Shown here: piece by piece, positions 7,670-16,922 of the stretch | Numbering within the stretch: the stretch's first letter is position 1 | Layout: each line of letters starts with the position of its first letter | DNA from: JAMWDF01 sp964645405 | GTDB lineage: Bacteria > Ratteibacteria > UBA8468 > B48-G9 > DSTR01 | DNA: 50,837 nucleotides | Direction: 5' to 3' | NCBI GenBank assembly: GCA_964645405.1 | Contig: CAZYCA010000007.1 | Span: forward strand, 1-50,837 | The notes under the pieces: model-generated | Seen by the model: only the letters and a program-made list of their open reading frames with translations | Told to the model about the DNA's origin: nothing | Databases searched by the model: none | Translations under genes and position numbers: made by a program

Positions 7670-9565
7670 TCAGCCCAGGGTAAATTTTATACCGGGAACG
7701 TGAATAAGGAAAGCAAGCAAATTCCAGAGACCGGCTACTACGAAGGAACCTAAGATTAAACCGAGGAAAAAGTACTTACTTTTTTGATAAACCTGGGCTC
7801 CACCGTACTTCATCACCAGGGCTTTTGCCAGCCAGGCAATGAACACAGAAAACCAGGTCATATAAACCGGGTAGGGGATACCAACAGCCAGGCCTACCGG
7901 AGAAAGTGGCCACCATAAAAAAAGGTTTCTCAAGATTATCAGCAGCAGCATCCAGGTAGCACCCAGGCCGATAAATAAAAATTGAGGTTTTCCCACAGGC
8001 TGGGGAGAGAGAAAAAAATGTTTTACCCAGGTCATCGCAAAATTAGGCAATCCTTTTAGATGCCATAGCGGAATATTGATAGCACCCTGCCTGTATCCAA
8101 TCAAAAGAATTGCCCAGGCTGATGCCAGAAGGCTGGCCAGCACAGACAGCATTATGGCCAGGAAAAGCTTGCGGCAGTTGATTTTGAAAGTTGTAGCAAG
8201 TTTCAAACCATGGGCTATGGAACTCATTACTAAAGTGCGTAAGTCAGCAGCCCAGGCAAAGGAAAGTCCTAAACTTGCCAGACCTGCAGAAGAAAGGGCA
8301 GAGGAACCGAAACTTTGAATTGTTAAAACCGCCGGGATAACTGGTGCCCGGTAATAAGCCAGACCTGCCTGAGCAATAATTCTGGTGACTCCAAGAAAGA
8401 TAAGAAGGACAAAGATAAGAAAAGTGAAAGAATGTAAAAGGTTCAGGCCTGAGCGGTGTATCCACCAGAAGCAAAAAAATAAACTTGCCCAGAAGAGCCA
8501 GCAGGCTGCACGGTAGGACATAAGTTCTTCCTGGGAAAAACAGATGCGGTTGTTTCTAACTTCAGTGAGAACTGTTTTCAGATGGCTCCTGGCTACCCAG
8601 AGACAATGCAAAGTTAACACCAGTAAAGCACCAATAGATTGACAGGAAATGGCTTCATGTGCCGGGTCAGAATACGGCTGAAAAGGACCGATAGAAAATC
8701 CTACCTGGTTGAGAAATCCTGTACCAAGCATCAAAACAAGGGAGAAAAACCAGACGCTGAAAAGAACATTTGTAGAAACCAGAAATGCCAGGCCAATGAC
8801 TTCAAAGTAAATGTTAAAAGGTAAAGAAAATGTCCTGTTGAAAACAGGGATGGAGCGGTTCAGCACCGGTGATGGCAAAAACGGGAAAATAACTTGCAAA
8901 CCACGCAGGGAGTAAATAATAAAAGGTAAAGTGAATCCAAGCCACAGTAGTTTGTTCCGGAAAAAGCCTAATCCCTCAGCTGTCATAGCAGCAGGCAATT
9001 CTGTCAAAGGGTAGGTCAATCTTTCTCTTTCTACCCACTGCTTTCGTAACATGACCATCAAAGAAAGGCAGAGTAAAGAGAAAACGAAAATGAAGATGAA
9101 CCAGTGAGCGAGAGGTCTGCACCAGACCTTCCAGGGAATACCCATGCCTTTTGGTAATCCTTCGTAGAAGTAGCGGATAGCCTGGGGATCACCAGGGACA
9201 AGATGGGCTGGGAGGTGAGGGTGAATGAGTTGTTCCCAGTGGTTGGCTGGTGTGGCAAAGTAATAGAGTCCGGCTAAAAGACCAATCAGGTTTAATGTGA
9301 AACCCCAGGAAGGGATAGCGCAGGCAACAATCATCATGAGATACACTGTAGCCAGTTCCCCTGGCTGAAAAGCTATCTCGGGAGATAAACGGTTTAAAAG
9401 AAACTGAAACAGAAGAATAAAAAGAAAGAAAATAAAAATAGCCGCACCGGTTGAAAAATCAGCGCACAGTGGTGAAGCCTGTACAGCCATCAAGCACCAT
9501 GGTTCTCCGGCACCGACCACCAGAGACAGAATCAATCCGGTAATAAGCGCGCGGTTAGTGACCAT
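7670..9565 (-). CDS. DUF6785-like multipass membrane protein
   Basis: A 631-residue integral membrane protein with about 12-14 hydrophobic segments, resembling the DUF6785/DUF6784 family found in Planctomycetes, Lentisphaerota and related groups and distantly like oligopeptide (OPT) transporters. Family-like features include the FQPGELATVYLMM segment after the second membrane helix, RERLTYPLTELP after a cytoplasmic loop, and VSTNVLFSVWFF. I chose the ATG at 9565. A TTG at 9598 in the same frame would add 11 residues, but it follows a stop directly and has no ribosome binding site; the ATG also has only a weak one. It is downstream of the NagB/PIG-L gene on the same strand, so it may serve amino-sugar uptake, but the substrate is unknown. 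Confidence 0.75.
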   Translation of the reverse strand: MVTNRALITGLILSLVVGAGEPWCLMAVQASPLCADFSTGAAIFIFFLFILLFQFLLNRLSPEIAFQPGELATVYLMMIVACAIPSWGFTLNLIGLLAGLYYFATPANHWEQLIHPHLPAHLVPGDPQAIRYFYEGLPKGMGIPWKVWCRPLAHWFIFIFVFSLLCLSLMVMLRKQWVERERLTYPLTELPAAMTAEGLGFFRNKLLWLGFTLPFIIYSLRGLQVIFPFLPSPVLNRSIPVFNRTFSLPFNIYFEVIGLAFLVSTNVLFSVWFFSLVLMLGTGFLNQVGFSIGPFQPYSDPAHEAISCQSIGALLVLTLHCLWVARSHLKTVLTEVRNNRICFSQEELMSYRAACWLFWASLFFCFWWIHRSGLNLLHSFTFLIFVLLIFLGVTRIIAQAGLAYYRAPVIPAVLTIQSFGSSALSSAGLASLGLSFAWAADLRTLVMSSIAHGLKLATTFKINCRKLFLAIMLSVLASLLASAWAILLIGYRQGAINIPLWHLKGLPNFAMTWVKHFFLSPQPVGKPQFLFIGLGATWMLLLIILRNLFLWWPLSPVGLAVGIPYPVYMTWFSVFIAWLAKALVMKYGGAQVYQKSKYFFLGLILGSFVVAGLWNLLAFLIHVPGIKFTLG

Positions 9566-9680
9566 AAGATATTTTTGCCTATCTTCCAGTGAAAGCAAGC
9601 ATTAACCGGAAAACAGCATCATTTCCTTCTGCCCCGGTAGACATTTTTATACACAGATTACCATGTCAGAGCCAGGAAGG

Positions 9681-12017
9681 TTACTCCATAACATTTTTCA
9701 GGCTGAGTGCCTCCTGCAAAAATTCATCCAGGGACATTTCTTTCAGAAAGTTTACACCTCTGCTGGCGCGGATGCGGGCATGTTTGCTTTTACCAAAGAA
9801 GTCCCTGCCAAGTACCTTTTTAATAAACCCACCCTGTTCCACCATAATCCTGGCTGCCAGTTCGGAAAACGGACCATCATACTCATAGCTGGGAAAGGAA
9901 GCACTTGTCTGGGAGGCAAAACATATCTGAAAGGCACTTTTCAGGATAGCCAGGGAATTCATAGAAACAGGTACATATATGTTGGCATCAGAAGGATGGA
10001 ACCTATCCCAGATATTTCTGTATCCCCAGATTTTAATTCTTTTGCTGGATTCTGGACCGTATATCTTCAATGCTTCAGCTATTATTTGTAAAACCTTATA
10101 ATGCGTATCAGGACCTGTGCCTTCAGGGTCAAAGGCGACCGTTACCACATCCGGTTTTGTTTTTCTCAGTATTGAGAGAAATGGTTTTATGTCTCTCTCC
10201 CATTCTGGTTGCGGGGTGAAGATATCGCCTGTATAAAATCCAAGACGCAGATGGAAGATACTGTCACACCGTATCCCTAAATGAGCCCAGAGCAATTCTT
10301 CTTCCCACTCCCTTACCATTCCTTTAAGTCTTTGCAGTCCGGGCCTATCTTTTTTTCCGGGGTAGGAGTTCAATATTTCCTTTTTAAGTGCCTCCATTGT
10401 TTTCATCACTAATTTTTCCTGTGTGCCGCCTGCAATTTCAGAAATGTTGCGGAACATTCTTCTTGCTTCCGCCTCTTTCCTTATCTCTTCTTTGTCTGCA
10501 GCCACACCATCAAGGTATCTGTATATATCCCTGCTTCTGCCTGTGATATTATCCGGCTGGAAATAGTCTTTTTCTTCCAGCAGCCTTTTTAACCGACCTT
10601 CCTTCCTGTTTTTTTCCAGGTTCTCCAGCTGAGAGAAAATGTAACTGTTGGTAATGGAGGTGAAACCGCTGGTCAGGGTAACGAAGTAATGAAAGTTTGT
10701 TGCCTTTCTAACAAGGTGAAGGATGTAAGGAAGGTAACCGAGCATAATATCGTCGTGATGGGGAGCAGTATGCAAAAATACCAGTTTTTCTAACTCTTGA
10801 ATTCCTCTGTGAATTCTTTCCCTAAACTCTTTATCAATGCTGCGGCAGAGTTTTTTTATCGTGGTACTATTTTCTTTTTCTAAAAGTATCTGTCCGTAAA
10901 TATCCTTTTGTATGTCCTGGCTGGATAATTCCTTTACTTTCTTATTTAACCGGGCAGAAATATCCACCAGTATCCTTTCCTTTTCCCGATAAGAATAGGT
11001 TTTTCTAATCCTTTCTATTCTTCTTCCAGTAAGGAGACAGGCTGCCCCACTGGTAAGGTAAAACCTTGCCCCTTCAAGTTTCTGGAGAACTGTAGCAGGA
11101 TAAAGGATATCAGGCGCGGTTTCCACAGCATCTCTTACGACCCTGGCTTTACTTTCTCCAGCTGCCATAATGATGGCTGTGGTAGACGGATTTTTTGTAA
11201 TGGTGGACAGTCCTATTGTTATCACTGCTTTGTTTCTTGACGTCTCAATCCCACCCAAATCAGTCGCCGAAGCAGCTGCAGTTTCGTAGTTTATATTCAG
11301 AACCCTGGTAGTAGAATTATGGTCAGACCCTCTGATATTAAAGGCGATATGTCCATCAGGTCCTATTCCGCCAAGGAAAAACCCGATACCACCTAACCGG
11401 TCTATCTTTTCTTCGTATCTCATGGCAAAACTATCCATGGCATATATCGCCTTTTGCTGTTTCTCTTCTAACTCGCTCTTGGGGCTGCGGTATCTCAAAG
11501 AAAGGTCCACTTTCCCCTCAGGAAATACCCGGTCAAGTGTTTCTCCATTCTTCACTCCTGTTGTCCAGGTATCCATAAGAATAACCTTATCGGGAGGGAA
11601 ACCAAATTTTTTGATATAGAAATTTCTGATGTAATAGTTAAAACTGTTTTCTCGTTGCGGGTCCACAGGATAAAACTCGTCTATCTGGACAAACCAGTAG
11701 TTTTCCAGCTGCGGTTTCTTTGACCCCTCTATTCCCCAGGAATTTAATTCCTTCTGCACTTCAGTTTCTTGCCAGTTTTGCAGATAAAATTCTGTCCATT
11801 TGATAAAGTATTCAGGAGTTTTACCGGTGGGAAGGCAGATGACGCCCTCCTGGTTTAACTGTAGCCACTCTATAAACCTTAAGGAAACCAGTTTACCCAG
11901 GGAAGGGAAATTGGGGACTTCCACTACTTTAACTTTTTCATAGGGATAAAGCAGCTTCTTCCCAAATCTTTCTAACGCTATCTCTTCTACCCGGGAAAAA
12001 AGTTTATATTTCTTCAC
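9681..12017 (-). CDS. NagB-like / PIG-L deacetylase fusion protein
   Basis: A 778-residue protein with an N-terminal glucosamine-6-phosphate deaminase-like domain (about 15-340) and a C-terminal PIG-L/LmbE deacetylase-like domain (about 405-750). NagB motifs are PTGKTP at 63-68, DEF at 113-115 (E. coli D72 region) and GIGPDGHIAFN at 217-227, giving Asp221 and His223. The family's next catalytic Glu (E148 in E. coli) is Ile228 here. The PIG-L metal motif is PHHDD at 419-423. Long NagB-LmbE fusions are known in Bacteroidota and PVC bacteria. A deaminase plus N-deacetylase pairing would suit N-acetyl amino sugar breakdown. The start is a GTG at 12017 with no Shine-Dalgarno, only a few bases from the predicted transcription start, so the mRNA is probably leaderless. 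No signal peptide. Confidence 0.85.
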   Translation of the reverse strand: MKKYKLFSRVEEIALERFGKKLLYPYEKVKVVEVPNFPSLGKLVSLRFIEWLQLNQEGVICLPTGKTPEYFIKWTEFYLQNWQETEVQKELNSWGIEGSKKPQLENYWFVQIDEFYPVDPQRENSFNYYIRNFYIKKFGFPPDKVILMDTWTTGVKNGETLDRVFPEGKVDLSLRYRSPKSELEEKQQKAIYAMDSFAMRYEEKIDRLGGIGFFLGGIGPDGHIAFNIRGSDHNSTTRVLNINYETAAASATDLGGIETSRNKAVITIGLSTITKNPSTTAIIMAAGESKARVVRDAVETAPDILYPATVLQKLEGARFYLTSGAACLLTGRRIERIRKTYSYREKERILVDISARLNKKVKELSSQDIQKDIYGQILLEKENSTTIKKLCRSIDKEFRERIHRGIQELEKLVFLHTAPHHDDIMLGYLPYILHLVRKATNFHYFVTLTSGFTSITNSYIFSQLENLEKNRKEGRLKRLLEEKDYFQPDNITGRSRDIYRYLDGVAADKEEIRKEAEARRMFRNISEIAGGTQEKLVMKTMEALKKEILNSYPGKKDRPGLQRLKGMVREWEEELLWAHLGIRCDSIFHLRLGFYTGDIFTPQPEWERDIKPFLSILRKTKPDVVTVAFDPEGTGPDTHYKVLQIIAEALKIYGPESSKRIKIWGYRNIWDRFHPSDANIYVPVSMNSLAILKSAFQICFASQTSASFPSYEYDGPFSELAARIMVEQGGFIKKVLGRDFFGKSKHARIRASRGVNFLKEMSLDEFLQEALSLKNVME

Positions 12018-12026
12018 AGTGGTTGT

Positions 12027-12055
12027 ATTATAATATACATAAAAGTAGCGCTCAA
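12027..12055 (-). promoter_or_regulatory. Promoter of the NagB/PIG-L gene (leaderless transcript)
   Basis: On the minus strand TTGAGC (12050-12055) and a perfect TATAAT (12027-12032) are separated by exactly 17 bases. Transcription should start near 12020, about three bases before the GTG start codon at 12017. There is no room for a Shine-Dalgarno sequence. Confidence 0.6.
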
Positions 12056-12118
12056 TTTTTCTGGAGTTGGTTTCTGTCAGGGAAAAAGTATCCTGTCTGC
12101 TTTTAGAAAAGGAGAGTT

Positions 12119-14605
12119 ATGAAGGAAAAAGTAAGTGTTTTACTTAAGGATTACCCGGTTTTTCATGGTGGCAGGAAAAAAGTTTTTGACCCGGAGTTGA
12201 AAACTTATATTTTTGCTCAGACAGCTGTAAGGTATATGCGGTTTCTGCGTCCAGTCAGGATAGATTTTCTGGAGCTATCCTGTGTCAATGACCCTCGTAT
12301 AAGTGCCCGCAACGTTCCTGCGGTGCCGACTCATCCAGCTCATCTTCTGATTTCCACCTTTAATGATAAAAAGAAAGAGTGGGAAATAATCAAAGATGTC
12401 TCGCTTCCGGAAAATGAAAAATTCAAAGGGAAAGGACTTTCCCAGGAAATGGCTGTTTCCGAGATGGATGAATTTTTTCAGCAGGCAACCTCTCAACAGA
12501 AACCGTACATTATACATCTGGAGGGGCTTAAAACGAATCATGTAAAGGTGGAGTGCGACCGCGAGCATAAGGTCTGGCCTAATCATTGTGAGACTGGAGG
12601 TCCCCCTTTTAATGTGTCCTTCTGGATTCTGAAGCCTCTGCGCGCTTTTGGTAGTCTGGAGGGTGAGGAAAGGCAGGCTATCTATACCCCTGTATTGAAA
12701 AGAGGAAAAATTTCACCGCAAGCAGCTGGTATGAGAGTGATGCAAAGACCACATCTGGTATATTATGAAAGTGAAAATCTGGCGGTTGGTTTTTCCCTGG
12801 TAAGACCAACTTTACTTCATCTGGGCTGGGATTACTTTGGCCAAGGAAGGGCGGGGTTTAATCGTCTGGCGGTTACCAGAAGAAACACACAGGAGACAGC
12901 AATTACCGGACCATTACTGCGCACGTTAGAATACGATTTGCCTGGTTATTTATGGAGTGGTGAGGTCTCGGTCAGTGGTAACAGGGTTGAGTATCGTAAT
13001 TTAACCTTCCAGGATAAACTCAAAATTGATATTGCCTTTACTGTTAATCCTGATAGTTTAGAAATTGAATTATACCAGGATTGCCGGCAGGATATCATGG
13101 CGCTGGAATATGAGGTCTGGAGATGGGTGTGGGACATGACTGCAGGTATGACGGGTGTAGCGGCTATGCCGCTATTAAGAGATGGACGCAATACTTTTGT
13201 TCATTCGCCGGCAATCATTGCTGGAGATGGGGTTGGCTGTCTTTCTTGCCGTTTTGTCAAGGAGAGTCCGGACTGCAGTTTCCTGCAAACTGAAAGCTGG
13301 AGACCTTTAGGGAGACGCTCATTCGGTCTTACCCTGGCTAAACCAACCGATGATGGTTCATGTCTGATAATCCCGTCCGGGAAAAAGAAGGCAATCATTG
13401 AGTTAAAGCTTGTGAGTCTGGAGCCGGAGACCAGCAGAAAGAGGGTACCGGAGGGCATCCGGAAGGCATGGCCGTCCATATATACAACCTTTCGTCCGGA
13501 GCTGGGTGGATTTTCCAATAATTCCATATCTACCAACTGCCATGTGAATCAATGGGCAGCAGCAGAAATATCAGTTTTTACCAGAAAACCAGAATTTGGG
13601 CCCGCTCCGTTAGATCTTTTCCGCTATACAATTGAGAGAGCGTTGCTTAATGGAGGCGGATACGGATACCACCGGCAGCTTTACCTTGATTCTGACCCGG
13701 TACTTGTTTGTGGTGCTGGAACTGTCTATCGGGCTACACGCCAGAGTGCGTGGCTGGAAAAAATAAAGCCGGGACTGGTGAGTGCTGTTTTAAGGATGCT
13801 GGATAATATTGATGAGAAGACAGGATTGGTTGTCTGTAAAAGTCTTTCTGGAAATTCCAATTCTTACCGGTGGAGTTCTAATGCTATGGATGTTGTTGGT
13901 TTCGGCCATATAGATGCCTATGTAAACGCCTGGACTTACCGGGCATTACAAAATGCTGCAGTTATGCTTAAAAAATGTGGACAAAATCGGCTGGCAGCTG
14001 AGTGCAGGGTATCAGCTGAGGCAATCAAAGCCAGCTATGGACCGACATTGATAAATCCAGCCACCGGCTGGGTGGCAGGCTGGAAAAGCCGGGACGGGCA
14101 GCTTCACGACTATGCTTTCCTCTGGGTGAACGGGGTGGCTTGTGCGTTTGGTTTGCTTGATGTAAGCCTTGCCAGAAAGGCGCTGGAAAATCTGGAAACT
14201 CTGCGGAAAAAAGTAAACAGGTATTCGTATTTTGGTGTGCCTGCTAATCTTCTACCCATAGACAGGAAAGACCACATGGCGGGAAAGGAAGGATTACTAC
14301 CAACTTTTGAGTGTTACACTGACGGTAGCGTGGGAGCATGTTTTTCCCCTTATTATTTAAGGGCTCTTTCCATATACGGTTTGAAAGCGGAAGCAAAAGA
14401 ACTGGCGGAGAACCTTCTGCAGGCTTTTGCGGATGGTGTTTTTCACGGTGGGTGGTTGACAGGAAGAGAGTTTAAAGGCTGGGAAGGAATGGATTGTGGT
14501 TATGAAGGAACATTTGGCCCGAGTTTTGCTGTGTTGTATGCCATCGCTGTAGAAAAGAAAATTATTGCTGCACCTGTTCCTGAATGGTGGCCACCGGAGG
14601 ATTAA
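12119..14605 (+). CDS. Putative six-hairpin glycosidase-like protein
   Basis: An 828-residue protein that I cannot place in a named family with confidence. The N-terminal two thirds look beta-rich, and the C-terminal part (about 510-820) is alpha-helical with repeated aromatic and Gly-rich loops (NGGGYGYHRQLYLDSDPV, GFGHIDAYVNAWTYRAL, FGVPANLLPIDRKDH, ECYTDGSVGACFSPYYLRAL). This resembles the (alpha/alpha)6 barrel of six-hairpin glycosidases such as GH63, GH78 or GH116. Acidic residues in those loops (for example DSD, HID and TDG) are candidates for catalysis. No signal peptide is seen, so it is probably cytoplasmic. The ATG has AAAGGAGAG upstream. It is transcribed divergently from the NagB/PIG-L gene, with 101 bases between them, which suggests a shared sugar-related role. 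Confidence 0.6.
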   Translation: MKEKVSVLLKDYPVFHGGRKKVFDPELKTYIFAQTAVRYMRFLRPVRIDFLELSCVNDPRISARNVPAVPTHPAHLLISTFNDKKKEWEIIKDVSLPENEKFKGKGLSQEMAVSEMDEFFQQATSQQKPYIIHLEGLKTNHVKVECDREHKVWPNHCETGGPPFNVSFWILKPLRAFGSLEGEERQAIYTPVLKRGKISPQAAGMRVMQRPHLVYYESENLAVGFSLVRPTLLHLGWDYFGQGRAGFNRLAVTRRNTQETAITGPLLRTLEYDLPGYLWSGEVSVSGNRVEYRNLTFQDKLKIDIAFTVNPDSLEIELYQDCRQDIMALEYEVWRWVWDMTAGMTGVAAMPLLRDGRNTFVHSPAIIAGDGVGCLSCRFVKESPDCSFLQTESWRPLGRRSFGLTLAKPTDDGSCLIIPSGKKKAIIELKLVSLEPETSRKRVPEGIRKAWPSIYTTFRPELGGFSNNSISTNCHVNQWAAAEISVFTRKPEFGPAPLDLFRYTIERALLNGGGYGYHRQLYLDSDPVLVCGAGTVYRATRQSAWLEKIKPGLVSAVLRMLDNIDEKTGLVVCKSLSGNSNSYRWSSNAMDVVGFGHIDAYVNAWTYRALQNAAVMLKKCGQNRLAAECRVSAEAIKASYGPTLINPATGWVAGWKSRDGQLHDYAFLWVNGVACAFGLLDVSLARKALENLETLRKKVNRYSYFGVPANLLPIDRKDHMAGKEGLLPTFECYTDGSVGACFSPYYLRALSIYGLKAEAKELAENLLQAFADGVFHGGWLTGREFKGWEGMDCGYEGTFGPSFAVLYAIAVEKKIIAAPVPEWWPPED

Positions 14606-14622
14606 AGAGATAGGGAGAGCGT

Positions 14623-15693
14623 CTAAAGAAGGTTGATAAGCCAGCCTGAGAAAAAGGCCCCGGTGAAGAAAAGCAAGATTATCCAGAAAGTGGTTTTCCC
14701 TCCAAAGAAACTCACCAGAAGCGGAATACTGGCCAGGCAGATGCCATTACCTGTTAAAGTGAAAGAGATAGCATGACCCAGGGGAAGTCCGAATTGAAGG
14801 AAAGGTTTCAGAAGGGGAATTTCCTGTCCGGAACAAAGAAACAGTGGAATCGATGCTGCTGTCGTGAGAAAAAGTCCAGCTACTTTTTGAGAAAAAACTA
14901 CTTCCAGAAAAGGAACGGGTAGATACCTGAGAGCCAGACCTGCCAGAAAGATACCGGAGACAAAAGGAAAGTACACTCTGCCTAAATTCTGCCAGGTAGA
15001 AAGAAGAAGTGAGCCGGTATCCGGGAAACTATGAAAGAAGGTTGTGTTTTTATCTTCTGCTTTCAGTGGTTCAGAAGCGGTAATTTTTTCCAGAATCATT
15101 CCTGAGCACCAACCCAGAATCCAGGCTGTTAAAATCCGGAAGAAAGTGTATCTCCAGCCAATAACCACGTAACTGAAAATCAGGACAAAAGGGTTAAGAA
15201 CAGGTGCGATTACCAGAAAGGTAAACACAGCCCTGGCCGGTAAACTCTTGCGCAAAGAAAAAGCCATTGGTACAGCTGCACAGGAACAGACGGGTAAAAT
15301 TGTTGCCCATAAGGCAGCCTGAAGGGTATTTCGCGGCAGCCACAGAGATTTTCTGGTAACAAGTTTTTCTATCAAAGAAGCAAGAAAAACAGCTACCACG
15401 ATAACAGGAAAAAGTTCCCAGAAGTAGGTTGCCAGAGACTGGAGAAAATTTTTTCCCTTGAAGAGAAGGGGAGAGGAAACTGCAGACAAATTAACTGTAC
15501 AACGTAGACAAAGCAGCAACCGCACACCGGAAAATAACAGTAAAAACCCGGCTAATAGTTTTTCCGCCTGAGGAGAAAGAGATGGCAATGTAACTGACCA
15601 GTGCCTGCCTGATTTCCGGTAAAAGATAGTAGCAGCAAGGTAGAAAAAATTTAATACCAGTAACCAGCCGGTGAGTTGCATTAGAGGTAGCAA
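14623..15693 (-). CDS. YraQ/DUF318-type permease (ArsP-like)
   Basis: A 356-residue inner-membrane permease with about 8-10 hydrophobic segments in two similar halves. The family signature is clear: LPVCSCAAVPMAF at 133-145 with Cys136 and Cys138, followed by VIAPVLNPFVL. ArsP, a trivalent organoarsenical exporter, belongs to this broad family, but most members have unknown substrates. The start is a TTG at 15693 with a GGGAG site six to seven bases upstream; an ATG four codons later is an alternative. It is convergent with the glycosidase-like gene (17-base gap) and divergent from the RNase D-like gene (53-base gap). No arsR-like regulator is nearby, so an arsenic role is not supported by context. 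Confidence 0.82.
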   Translation of the reverse strand: MLPLMQLTGWLLVLNFFYLAATIFYRKSGRHWSVTLPSLSPQAEKLLAGFLLLFSGVRLLLCLRCTVNLSAVSSPLLFKGKNFLQSLATYFWELFPVIVVAVFLASLIEKLVTRKSLWLPRNTLQAALWATILPVCSCAAVPMAFSLRKSLPARAVFTFLVIAPVLNPFVLIFSYVVIGWRYTFFRILTAWILGWCSGMILEKITASEPLKAEDKNTTFFHSFPDTGSLLLSTWQNLGRVYFPFVSGIFLAGLALRYLPVPFLEVVFSQKVAGLFLTTAASIPLFLCSGQEIPLLKPFLQFGLPLGHAISFTLTGNGICLASIPLLVSFFGGKTTFWIILLFFTGAFFSGWLINLL

Positions 15694-15695
15694 AT

Positions 15696-15724
15696 TTTAC
15701 TCCCTTTTCCTCTGCTGGTAATAT
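15696..15724 (+). promoter_or_regulatory. Possible promoter of the RNase D-like gene
   Basis: TTTACT (15696-15701), 17 bases, then TAATAT (15719-15724) preceded by TGG, which gives an extended -10. The -35 match is weak. It overlaps the ribosome binding site region of the divergent permease gene. Confidence 0.35.
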
Positions 15725-15746
15725 CATAGCACAGGAAACCAATAAC

Positions 15747-16922
15747 ATGGCACAAAAGGATTGTTGCCCGGACTATATTCTGGTGCAGACACAAAAGCAG
15801 CTGGAAGAGATGGCCTCTGCTGCGGCTGACTGTACTTTGCTGGCCTGTGATGTGGAAGTGGACACTCTTTACCACTACGGAGAAAGCCTCTGTTTAATTC
15901 AGCTTTCTGACGGTAAGAGAATCTGGCTGATTGACACTCTGTCCTTGAAAGATCTCTCCTGCCTTGCCGGCATCCTGAAGGATGAGACAAAAGAAAAGAT
16001 TTTTCATGGAGCTGATTTTGACCTGCGCAGCATCAAAAAACACCTTGGTATTTCCTGTCGGAACGTTTTTGATACCTATTTGGCTTCCCGTTATCTGGGG
16101 GAAGTTTCCAGTTTATCCGGGCTGGTAAAAAAGTACTTCGGTGTAAGTCTGGAGAAAAGGTTTCAACTGGCAGACTGGACCAAAAGACCCCTGCCAGAGC
16201 AAATGTGTTTGTATGCGGCTAATGATGTTTTCTGGTTACCGCGGCTGAGCGAAAAACTGAAAAAACGCTTACTCAGGTTAAGAAGATGGGACTGGGTAAA
16301 AGAGGAATGCGAGATTTTAACAAAAAAAGATTTAACAGAAAAGAAAAACCAGCCACTCTTTCTTCGCTTTCCTGGTGCGGGAAATTTAAGCAGAAGAAAA
16401 CTGGCAGTTCTGGAATCAATCTTACAGTGGCGCGAATCTCTGGCAAGAGAAAAAGACTGTCCACCCTTCAAAATTTTAGGTAACCAGCAGATTAAAGAAA
16501 TCTTAAACCAGGTCCCCGGAACGAAGGAATTTTGCCGCAGAAAATGGTTTCTGAACAAAGGAGATGTTTTCCGCCAGACGCTTCTTCAGGCTGTGGAGAC
16601 AGGGTTAAACCTACCCGGCAGACAATGCCCTGTCTATCCCGGTTCTCTCAGGTTTCATCGCTGGCTCTGGGACCTGGAGGTGGAAGAAAGAGAAAAGTTA
16701 TTACTGGTCTGGCGTCAGAGTATGGGGATGATATTTTCTCTGGAACCCAGTTTGATTCTCACCAGAAAGCAGGTGAGGGAAATAGCAGAAAGGGCACCGG
16801 TTTTTATCCCTGAGTTGAAAAAAATACCTGGTTTAAGGCAGTGGCAGAAGAAAAATTTTGGACCCCAGATTTGCTTTCTGATGAGAAAAACAGTCAGCAG
16901 GGAAAAAAAAGGAGGAAGATGA
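15747..16922 (+). CDS. RNase D-like 3'-5' exonuclease with HRDC region
   Basis: A 391-residue DEDD-family exonuclease resembling ribonuclease D, which trims tRNA and other structured RNA 3' ends. Catalytic motifs are visible: D35-x-E37 in LLACDVEVD (ExoI), Asp92 in FHGADFDLRSI (ExoII), and YAAND at 156-160 giving the Tyr-x3-Asp of ExoIII. The C-terminal half (about 205-385) is basic and helical, as expected for HRDC domains that bind RNA. Its stop codon TGA at 16920-16922 overlaps the ATG of the following secreted protein (ATGA at 16919-16922), and its end supplies that gene's GGAGG site. Coupling of an RNA exonuclease to a secreted hydrolase is odd and may only reflect compaction. Confidence 0.85.
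   Translation: MAQKDCCPDYILVQTQKQLEEMASAAADCTLLACDVEVDTLYHYGESLCLIQLSDGKRIWLIDTLSLKDLSCLAGILKDETKEKIFHGADFDLRSIKKHLGISCRNVFDTYLASRYLGEVSSLSGLVKKYFGVSLEKRFQLADWTKRPLPEQMCLYAANDVFWLPRLSEKLKKRLLRLRRWDWVKEECEILTKKDLTEKKNQPLFLRFPGAGNLSRRKLAVLESILQWRESLAREKDCPPFKILGNQQIKEILNQVPGTKEFCRRKWFLNKGDVFRQTLLQAVETGLNLPGRQCPVYPGSLRFHRWLWDLEVEEREKLLLVWRQSMGMIFSLEPSLILTRKQVREIAERAPVFIPELKKIPGLRQWQKKNFGPQICFLMRKTVSREKKGGR

Noticed and set aside
14623..15693. Arsenic resistance role for the ArsP-like permease
   Set aside because: The CSC motif fits the broad YraQ/DUF318 family, but no arsR, arsC or arsM gene is nearby, so the substrate is left open.
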